A stretch of 17,538 nt of DNA from CAYLNK01 sp964384675 (GTDB taxonomy: Bacteria > Acidobacteriota > Thermoanaerobaculia > UBA5066), in assembly GCA_964384675.1 (NCBI GenBank), contig CAYLNK010000116.1:1-17538 (forward strand), written 5' to 3'. Below, in pieces: positions 7,059 through 12,788 of this stretch. Every line of letters starts with the position of its first letter. The first letter of the stretch is position 1. The position numbers were made by a program, and so were the translations under genes. The notes under the pieces are model-generated. The model was given only the letters and a program-made list of their open reading frames with translations. It was not told where the DNA came from and made no database searches.

Positions 7059-7627
7059 CAGCTCCGGACGGCTTCCTCCGGCGCGGCGCCGCACCGTTCC
7101 CACCAGGGCGCCGGCATGCCCGGACGCTCTCGTCTCCCGGCGGGGACGCCGAGGCGAGCGAGCTCGGCGAGAACCGCGTCCACCGCTCGCGGCACGGCGT
7201 CGCTCACCCCTGGGGACAGCCCGGTCCCCTTCTCCACCCGGGCCGGGATCGCGCCGACCAGGACGGCGTCGCGCGGGCCGATCCCGGCGAAGTCGAGGAG
7301 GAGCAGCGCCTCCTTGAGGCTCGGGTCGTGGGGTGAGAGGCGCGGGTTTGGCAAGTGCGCCAGGATCTCGCCCTTCCGGTAGGTGCGGAGCTCGCCGGGA
7401 GCGCCGGTGGCGTCGACGGCATCCACGAAGACGACCGTGTCGACGTCCTGGAGGAACGGTGTGAGGTCGAGGCCGGGCGTCCCGATGTCGATCGCCGAGA
7501 CGCCCGGCGGCAGCTCCATCGTCTGCTCGAGGGCATGGATGACCCAGGGACCGAACGCGTCGTCGCCCATCAGGACGTTCCCGATCCCCAGGATCCGGAC
7601 GCGGTCTCGGCCCGGGCCGTCGCTCAC
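7058..7627 (-). CDS. hybD: HybD-type [NiFe]-hydrogenase maturation endopeptidase
   Basis: This is a 189-residue member of the HyaD/HybD/HupD protease family, which cleaves the C-terminal peptide of the hydrogenase large subunit after nickel has been inserted. The family opening ILGIGNVLMGDDAFG is present at 12-26; Asp23 occupies the position of the nickel-sensing Glu16 of E. coli HybD, a common Asp/Glu exchange. VVFVDAVD gives Asp69 and LSPHDPSLKEAL gives His100, matching the other two metal ligands (Asp62 and His93 in HybD). The GTG start overlaps the stop of the large-subunit gene (GTGA), as expected for a dedicated protease of that subunit. The C-terminus is about 25 residues longer than the E. 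coli protein and Arg/Pro-rich. Confidence 0.92.
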   Translation of the reverse strand: MSDGPGRDRVRILGIGNVLMGDDAFGPWVIHALEQTMELPPGVSAIDIGTPGLDLTPFLQDVDTVVFVDAVDATGAPGELRTYRKGEILAHLPNPRLSPHDPSLKEALLLLDFAGIGPRDAVLVGAIPARVEKGTGLSPGVSDAVPRAVDAVLAELARLGVPAGRRERPGMPAPWWERCGAAPEEAVRS

Positions 7628-9324
7628 AGGACCTTCACGCGGGCGATCGCCTTGCCCTCGGCGTCGAAGGTGTGCACGGCGCACGCCAGGCACGGGTCGA
7701 AGGAGTGGATGGTGCGCAGCACCTCGAGCGGCTTCTCGGCGTCGGCGATCGGGTTGCCCACGAGCGAGGCCTCGTACGGTCCGGTCTGGCTCTTGTCGTC
7801 GCGCGGCCCCGCGTTCCAGGTGGACGGCACGACCGCCTGGTAGTTCTTGATCTTCCCGTCGTCGATGACGACCCAATGCGACAGGACGCCGCGCGGCGCC
7901 TCGTGGAATCCGAACCCCCGGACCTCGCCCGACGGGAAGGTCGGCTCGTTGAAGATCTTCGTGTCGCCCTTGCCGATGTTGGTGACCAGCAGCTCCCAGT
8001 GCTTCAGGGCGAGGTCCGAGAGGACGCAGGTCCGGATCATCCGCGCGGCGTGGCGGCCGAGCGTCGAGTGCAGCACCGCCGGCGTGAGCGTCGTCTTGGC
8101 GATGGAGCCCGCCACCTCCAGGGTCTTGGCGGCCCACTTCACGGTCGGCTCGTGCTTGAGCGCGAAGCCGACGAGGACCTGCGCCAGGGGGCCGACCTGC
8201 ATCGGCTTGCCCTGGAAGCGTGGGGCCTTCACCCACGAGTACTTGCCGTTGGCGTCGAACTCCGAGTACTTGGGCACCGTCTCCTCGTCGTACGGGTGCT
8301 TCGACCAGGAGCCGTCGTACCAGGCGTGGGCGATCGACTCGGCGACGTTCTCCTTGAAGTAGTCGTCGCCGAACGTCTTGATCTCCTTCACCGTGGCGAG
8401 GTCGCCGCCCAGGATCGTCCCGCCGGGCAGGTCGAACTTCGTCCCCTTCTCGTCGAGCGGCAGGTCGGGCACCGCGAGGTAGTTCTTCACCCCGGCGCCG
8501 TGGCCGAGCCAGTCCGGGTAGAGCGCGCCGACGGCGCAGACGTCCGGGAAGTAGACCTTCTCGATGAAGCCCTTCATCTCGTCGAAGACGTCCTTGATCA
8601 TGTAGAGCTTTTCCATGTTCAAGGTCGCCTGGTTGTCGAGGTTGATCGCGTTGGCGACTCCGCCGACGGCCAGGTTCTGGATGTTGGGCGTCTTGCTCCC
8701 GAGGAGGGTGACGATCCGGTTCGCCTTTCGCTGGTAGTCGAGCGCCTCCAGGTAATGCGCCACGGCGAGGAGGTTGACCTCCGGCGGCAGCTTCATGGCC
8801 GGGTGGCCCCAGTAGCCGTTGGCGAAGATCCCCAGCTGCCCGGCCTCGACGAACGACTTCAGCTTGTCCTGCACCGCCTTCATCTGGAGGCGTCCGTTGT
8901 GCGGCCAGTCGGAGAGGCTCTCGGCGAGGGCCGAGGTCTTGGCCGGGTCGGCCTTCAGAGCCGAGACCACGTCGACCCAGTCGAGCGCCGAGAGGTGGTA
9001 GAAGTGGACGATGTGATCGTGCATCGCGTGGGCGATCAGGATCAGGTTCCTGATGTACTGGGCGTTGAGCGGGACGTCGAGCTTCAGCGCGTTCTCGACC
9101 GTGCGCACCGACGCGATGGCGTGGACCGTGGTGCAGACGCCGCAGAAGCGCTGGGTGTAGAGCCACGCCTCGCGCGGGTCGCGCCCCTTCAGGATCTCCT
9201 CGATCCCCCGGAACATCTGGCCCGAGGACCAGGCGTTCGTCACGCGGCCTCCGTCGACCTCGACGTCGATCCGGAGGTGTCCCTCGATCCGGGTGATCGG
9301 GTCAACGGTGATTCGCTTGCCCAT
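7624..9324 (-). CDS. hybC: [NiFe]-hydrogenase large (catalytic) subunit, Hyb-type group 1
   Basis: This 566-residue subunit carries the Ni-Fe(CN)2CO active site that oxidises H2 in the periplasm. The first cysteine pair is in RFCGVCTTVHA (Cys61, Cys64) and the second in DPCLACAVH (Cys545, Cys548); RIEGH near the start provides the conserved Glu14. The protein ends 15 residues after His551, which is the expected length of the peptide removed by the HybD-type protease encoded immediately downstream. It has no signal peptide, as expected for a subunit carried across the membrane by the Tat signal of its small-subunit partner. It begins six bases after the HybB stop. The gene order, the short insert-free sequence and the companion HybA/HybB proteins place it with the membrane-bound uptake enzymes rather than with cytosolic or energy-converting hydrogenases. 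Confidence 0.97.
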   Translation of the reverse strand: MGKRITVDPITRIEGHLRIDVEVDGGRVTNAWSSGQMFRGIEEILKGRDPREAWLYTQRFCGVCTTVHAIASVRTVENALKLDVPLNAQYIRNLILIAHAMHDHIVHFYHLSALDWVDVVSALKADPAKTSALAESLSDWPHNGRLQMKAVQDKLKSFVEAGQLGIFANGYWGHPAMKLPPEVNLLAVAHYLEALDYQRKANRIVTLLGSKTPNIQNLAVGGVANAINLDNQATLNMEKLYMIKDVFDEMKGFIEKVYFPDVCAVGALYPDWLGHGAGVKNYLAVPDLPLDEKGTKFDLPGGTILGGDLATVKEIKTFGDDYFKENVAESIAHAWYDGSWSKHPYDEETVPKYSEFDANGKYSWVKAPRFQGKPMQVGPLAQVLVGFALKHEPTVKWAAKTLEVAGSIAKTTLTPAVLHSTLGRHAARMIRTCVLSDLALKHWELLVTNIGKGDTKIFNEPTFPSGEVRGFGFHEAPRGVLSHWVVIDDGKIKNYQAVVPSTWNAGPRDDKSQTGPYEASLVGNPIADAEKPLEVLRTIHSFDPCLACAVHTFDAEGKAIARVKVL

Positions 9325-9330
9325 CTGACG

Positions 9331-10542
9331 TTACCTCGCGGCCGAAGGCGCTGGCGCCTTCCCGGTCCCGGCCAGGATCGGGAAGCTCTTGACGATCACC
9401 ACGTAGGCGACGATCTCCAGCGCGAAGACGCCGACGGTGACCATGATCTCGGCGAAGGAGGGGAAGTACGACCAGTTCGCTCCCGGACGGAAGGCGACCA
9501 GGTAGGTGTCGACCCGGTAGACGGTCCCGGCGAGGATCATCACCATCGCGGCGCGGAACAGGTTCCCCGGGTCACGGCGGGCCCTGGCGCTCGCCAGCAT
9601 CGCCACCGGCGCGAGGATCAGGAGCGTCTCGACCCAGAACATGACGCCGTACAGGTCCAGGCTGAGCATCAGCCCGAGCCGCCCCCGGAACGCGAGGTCG
9701 GCGAGGCGGAGGACCGTGAAGCCGGCCAGGACCGGGACCATCACGGCGGCCAGGCCGCCGAGCATCGCCGTCTCCCGCGGCCGCTTCAGCATCGCGGTCG
9801 CGAGCGTCGACTCGAAGACCACGACGGCGTAGCCCATCCCGAGACAGGAGACCAGGAAGAGCAGCGGCAGGAGCGGCGTGTTCCAGAGCGGGTGCAGCTT
9901 CGGCCCGGTCAGGAGCATCACCGTGCCGAGCGACGACTGGTGCATCGTGGGGAGGAGGAGCCCGAGGGCGATGATCCACGGGAGCGCCTTCTCGACGAGG
10001 GGCGACATCGTCCGGGACGCGGACTTGAGGAAGCCGTCCCGACCCTGGCTCCAACGCTCCATGAGCGCCGGTGAGACCTCGATCCAGAGGACGAAGACGT
10101 ACGCCATGACGCAGAGCGCCACCTCGAGGAGAGCCGAATTGAGGTTCCAGTGCTTGAAGAAGACGGGGACCCGCCAGAGGAGCCAGGGCCGGCCGACGTC
10201 CATGTGGATCGCGATGGAGGCCGCCGTGTAGCCGAGCGCGCTCGTCACCAGGGCGGGGCGCACCATCGGGTGGTATTTCCCCTCGTTGAGGATGTAGACG
10301 AGGAGCGCCACCGCGTAGCCGCCGCAGGCGAGCGCCGTCCCGGTCACGACGTCGAGGGCGATCCAGATCCCCCACGGGTAGCCGTCGGACAGGCCGGTCG
10401 ACGCGCCCAGGCCGGCCGCGAAACGGTAGGCCCAGAAGAACGCGCCAGCCGCCAGGATGGTGAGCGTGATGCGGAACGGCCTGGTGAAGAGCTCGCCCCC
10501 GACCGGGGCGGGCGGCTGGTGCTCGACCGCGCGGGCGCTCAC
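9331..10542 (-). CDS. hybB: HybB-type (NrfD/PsrC family) quinone-reacting membrane subunit
   Basis: This is a 403-residue integral membrane protein with about ten hydrophobic segments, close in length to E. coli HybB (392). Family features seen are GYPWGIWIALDVVTGTALACGGYAVALL near the start, a NEGKYHPMVRPA loop, MDVGRPW, FKHWNLNSALLEV and a LPTMHQSSLG loop, all typical of HybB. In the hydrogenase complex this subunit takes electrons from HybA and reduces membrane quinone; it has no haem ligands of the HyaC type. The GTG start (10542-10540) overlaps the HybA stop by four bases (GTGA). The same frame is open well upstream, but that part is only the antisense-frame shadow of hybA. The C-terminal tail GTGKAPAPSAAR is short and cytoplasmic or periplasmic. 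Confidence 0.93.
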   Translation of the reverse strand: MSARAVEHQPPAPVGGELFTRPFRITLTILAAGAFFWAYRFAAGLGASTGLSDGYPWGIWIALDVVTGTALACGGYAVALLVYILNEGKYHPMVRPALVTSALGYTAASIAIHMDVGRPWLLWRVPVFFKHWNLNSALLEVALCVMAYVFVLWIEVSPALMERWSQGRDGFLKSASRTMSPLVEKALPWIIALGLLLPTMHQSSLGTVMLLTGPKLHPLWNTPLLPLLFLVSCLGMGYAVVVFESTLATAMLKRPRETAMLGGLAAVMVPVLAGFTVLRLADLAFRGRLGLMLSLDLYGVMFWVETLLILAPVAMLASARARRDPGNLFRAAMVMILAGTVYRVDTYLVAFRPGANWSYFPSFAEIMVTVGVFALEIVAYVVIVKSFPILAGTGKAPAPSAAR

Positions 10543-11468
10543 GACGCGCCTCCCTTCTCCGCCGCCGCTTCCTTCGCCTTCTCCTTCTTGCGGTTCCGGA
10601 GGATGACGGCGCCGAGGACGGCGTAGAGCCCGATCGGCGCGATCGCGCCCTGGTAGATGCCGTGCTGGACGGTCTGCGCCGTCTCCGGCACCGGGCGGGC
10701 GTCGAGGTCGGGCAGGCCGAGCTTCTCGAACGGGACGTGCGAGAGGTAGAGCACCTGGGTGCCGCCTCCCTCGGTCTCGCCGTAGACGCGCGCGGGATCG
10801 CCCTTCCGGTAGCCCTTGTATTTCTTCGGGTGCTCGACGATCCGGCGCTTGGCCTCCGCCAGGAGCTCGTCGCGCTTGCCGTAGATCACGGCCTTCCGCG
10901 GGCAGACCTCGCAGCAGCCCGGGATCTTCCCCTCGGCGATCCGGTGGTTGCACAGCTCGCACTTGACGATCTTCGGCGCGAGCTTGCTCCACTCGAACTT
11001 GGGGACGTTGAACGGGCAGACCATCTGGCAATAGCGGCAGCCGGAGCAGAAGAACGGGTCGTACGTCACGATCCCGTGCTCGCGCTTCTGGAGCGCGCCG
11101 ATCATGCAGGCGCCGACGCAAGCGGGGTCGACGCAGTGCATGCACTGAGCCTTGAAGTAGGACCTCTCGGGACCGTCGGGGTCCTTGTAGAGCTTGATGA
11201 CGTTCTTGGTCTGTCCGTTCAGGTCGATCGGCGTGTCCCAGACCCCGCCCGGCGCGTTGGAGCGATCGGGCTTCTTGTCGTTGGCCTCGCGGCAGGCGAC
11301 GACGCAGCTCTTGCAGCCGATGCAGAGCGTGGTGTCGTACAGCATGCCGACGGCGTCGGCCGGAGGCAGCGCCGCGGTGCGCGCCTCGAGCGGCGTCTCA
11401 CCGCCGGCGGCGGCCACCGCCGCGGTCGCGGCGAGTCCCTTGAGGACGGAACGGCGGTCGGTCGACAT
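10539..11468 (-). CDS. hybA: HybA-type periplasmic ferredoxin subunit with four [4Fe-4S] clusters
   Basis: This 309-residue protein relays electrons between the hydrogenase dimer and HybB. It begins with a Tat signal (DRRSVLKGLAATAAVAAA). Sixteen-plus cysteines form four cluster motifs: Cys49/52/55/59, Cys109/112/117/121, Cys141/144/147/151 and Cys170/173 with 185 or 186 and 189; each set mixes across the pseudo-symmetric ferredoxin halves as in DmsB/NrfC-type proteins. A C-terminal membrane anchor is visible at about 270-291 (IYQGAIAPIGLYAVLGAVIL), followed by a Lys-rich cytoplasmic tail, as in E. coli HybA. The gene starts three bases after the hybO stop and overlaps hybB by four. Presence of this subunit together with HybB separates the operon from Hya-type operons with a cytochrome b. 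Confidence 0.95.
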   Translation of the reverse strand: MSTDRRSVLKGLAATAAVAAAGGETPLEARTAALPPADAVGMLYDTTLCIGCKSCVVACREANDKKPDRSNAPGGVWDTPIDLNGQTKNVIKLYKDPDGPERSYFKAQCMHCVDPACVGACMIGALQKREHGIVTYDPFFCSGCRYCQMVCPFNVPKFEWSKLAPKIVKCELCNHRIAEGKIPGCCEVCPRKAVIYGKRDELLAEAKRRIVEHPKKYKGYRKGDPARVYGETEGGGTQVLYLSHVPFEKLGLPDLDARPVPETAQTVQHGIYQGAIAPIGLYAVLGAVILRNRKKEKAKEAAAEKGGAS

Positions 11469-11471
11469 CGC

Positions 11472-12602
11472 TCAGCCCTCCTTCGGGGGCTGCTCGTCGT
11501 CCGGTCCGCCGAGCTTCTTGCTCGCCATGTAGCCGGCCCCCAGGAGCGCGCCGCCGATGAGGCCGGCGACCCCGGTCGCGACCGGGGTGATGCCGCCCTG
11601 CGGCGCGCGGATCGGCGGATAGGTGTCCGGCGGCGTCGGCCTCTCGATGTCCACGGTGGCGTGCAGCGGCGTCCGGAAGGCGAGGGCCTTCTCGGTACAG
11701 CCGAAGCACGGGTGGCCGAGGCCGATGGGCCACGAGTCGGTCACCTCGCCGAAGTGCAGCGTCGAGCAGTTCGCGTGCGTCGCCGGACCCTTGCAGCCGG
11801 TCTTGTAGAGGCACCAGCCTTCCTTGTGCCCCTTGTCGCCGAAGACCTGGACGAAGCGGCCGGCGTCGAAGTGAGCCCGCCGTGGGCAGTGCTCGTGGAT
11901 GGTGCGGCCGTACGCCCACTTGGGACGCCCCTTGTCGTCCAGCTCGGGGAGGGTGCCGAACGTCGCGTACTGGAGGACGGTCCCGAGCAGGTTGTACGGG
12001 TTGGCCGGGCAGCCCGGGATGGTGACGACCGTCTTGTCCTTGAGGATCATCGGCGCGCCGGTGGCGCCGGTCGGGTTCGGGTCGGCGGACGGGATGCCGC
12101 CCCACGACGCGCACGAGCCGATCGAGATGATGGCGCCGGCCTTGCCGCCCACGTCCTTGAGGAGATCGAGCGCCGTGCGGCCGGCGATCTTGCAGTAGAT
12201 GCCGCCGTCCTTCTCGGGGATCGCCCCCTCCACGATCAGCACGAACTTGCCGGCGTTCTCCTTGACCGTCTTCTCGAGCATCTCCTCCGCCTGCTTGCCC
12301 GCGGCGGCGAACAGGGTCTCGTGGTAGTCGAGGGAGACGAGGTCGAGGATCAGCTCGGAGATCGCCGGGCTCGAGGTGCGCAGCAGCGACTCGGTGCAGC
12401 CCGTGCACTCCTGGAAGTGGAGCCAGACGACCGACGGCTTGAGCTTGCGCGCGACGGCCGCCTCCGCGATCTGCTCCGCGGCGGCGCCGGTGAGCCCGAC
12501 CGCGGCCGCCGCCATGGTGCACGCCTTGACGAACTCGCGACGGTCCACGCCGCCGAACGTGGGCGGTGCGCCCTCGAACCCGGACTGGTCTCTGACCCCC
12601 AT
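11472..12602 (-). CDS. hybO: [NiFe]-hydrogenase small subunit with Tat signal, standard proximal cluster
   Basis: This 376-residue subunit carries three Fe-S clusters that conduct electrons from the active site. A Tat motif DRREFVK is at 20-26, with the hydrophobic stretch behind it. Proximal [4Fe-4S]: Cys66 and Cys69 (ECTGCTES), Cys164 (GSCASWGG) and Cys198 (IPGCPANP). Gly68 and Gly169 stand where oxygen-tolerant enzymes have two extra cysteines, so this is the ordinary oxygen-sensitive type. Distal cluster: His in IHEHC, Cys239, Cys264, Cys270. Medial cluster: Cys279, Cys299, Cys302 with Pro292, the [3Fe-4S] pattern. A C-terminal membrane anchor lies at about 337-358, followed by a charged tail. 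The ATG is preceded by GAGGAGG at five bases. It is the first gene of the operon. Confidence 0.96.
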   Translation of the reverse strand: MGVRDQSGFEGAPPTFGGVDRREFVKACTMAAAAVGLTGAAAEQIAEAAVARKLKPSVVWLHFQECTGCTESLLRTSSPAISELILDLVSLDYHETLFAAAGKQAEEMLEKTVKENAGKFVLIVEGAIPEKDGGIYCKIAGRTALDLLKDVGGKAGAIISIGSCASWGGIPSADPNPTGATGAPMILKDKTVVTIPGCPANPYNLLGTVLQYATFGTLPELDDKGRPKWAYGRTIHEHCPRRAHFDAGRFVQVFGDKGHKEGWCLYKTGCKGPATHANCSTLHFGEVTDSWPIGLGHPCFGCTEKALAFRTPLHATVDIERPTPPDTYPPIRAPQGGITPVATGVAGLIGGALLGAGYMASKKLGGPDDEQPPKEG

Positions 12603-12607
12603 CGTGG

Positions 12608-12614
12608 CCTCCTC
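12608..12614 (-). promoter_or_regulatory. Strong ribosome-binding site of hybO
   Basis: GAGGAGG on the minus strand, five bases from the ATG, fixes the hybO start. It is the best SD in the window and lies just downstream of the terminator-like hairpin, so it stays single-stranded whether or not that hairpin forms. Confidence 0.75.
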
Positions 12615-12626
12615 GGGAAATGCCCC

Positions 12627-12670
12627 AAAAAGAGCAGGAGCGCCCGTTCCAGCGAAGCGGGCGCATCTGC
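12627..12670 (-). terminator. Intrinsic terminator or attenuator immediately upstream of hybO
   Basis: On the minus strand, GCAG / GCGCCCG (then a single bulged C) / TTC pair with GAA / CGGGCGC / CTGC around a GCTG loop, with a two-base internal loop (AT/TC) separating the outer four pairs from the inner stem. The hairpin is followed at once by TCTTTTT. This is a textbook rho-independent terminator, and it works only in the minus direction because the plus-strand side has no U tract. It ends 25 bases before the hybO ATG. It may end transcripts of the preceding five-gene run (stop at 12789), or attenuate hyb transcription if the hyb promoter is upstream of it. A weak -10-like TATTCT lies at 12713-12708, which would put the hairpin in the leader. 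Confidence 0.75.
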
Positions 12671-12746
12671 GTTTGTGCCAACCAGGCCGGGCCCTGTTCC
12701 GGCTTGCAGAATATGGTGGGCTCTTACGCGGCCCGATTCCTCTAGT

Positions 12747-12763
12747 GAAGGTGAATCATCTTC
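12747..12763. promoter_or_regulatory. Near-perfect 17-bp palindrome, candidate operator for the hyb operon
   Basis: GAAGGTGAATCATCTTC is symmetric about its central A, with seven of eight base pairs matching. It lies in the 186-bp non-coding space (12603-12788) before hybO, about 145 bases upstream of the ATG and about 40 bases upstream of the weak TATTCT at 12713-12708. Its odd length and TGA-N-TCA core fit a dimeric regulator site rather than a stable RNA hairpin, since the loop would be too small. It does not fit the GTGA-N6-TCAC spacing expected of the CRP-like protein encoded nearby. Confidence 0.4.
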
Positions 12764-12788
12764 GGGACCTCGGGCGGGCCGCCACCGT

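Noticed and set aside
7672..10074. An 800-codon plus-strand open frame opposite the hydrogenase genes
   Set aside because: Low-complexity Arg/Asp/Glu/Val composition and entirely antisense to hybC and hybB, which have full family motifs.
11472..12602. Oxygen-tolerant six-cysteine proximal cluster
   Set aside because: The two extra cysteine positions are Gly68 and Gly169.
12663..12681. A sigma-54 promoter before hybO (TGGCAC on the minus strand)
   Set aside because: The -24 half is perfect, but the -12 half at the required spacing reads CAGA instead of TTGC; the nearest TGC is three bases too far.
12745..12762. A CRP-type site (GTGA-N6-TCAC) before hybO
   Set aside because: GTGA and TCAT are present but separated by seven bases, and the second half-site is imperfect.
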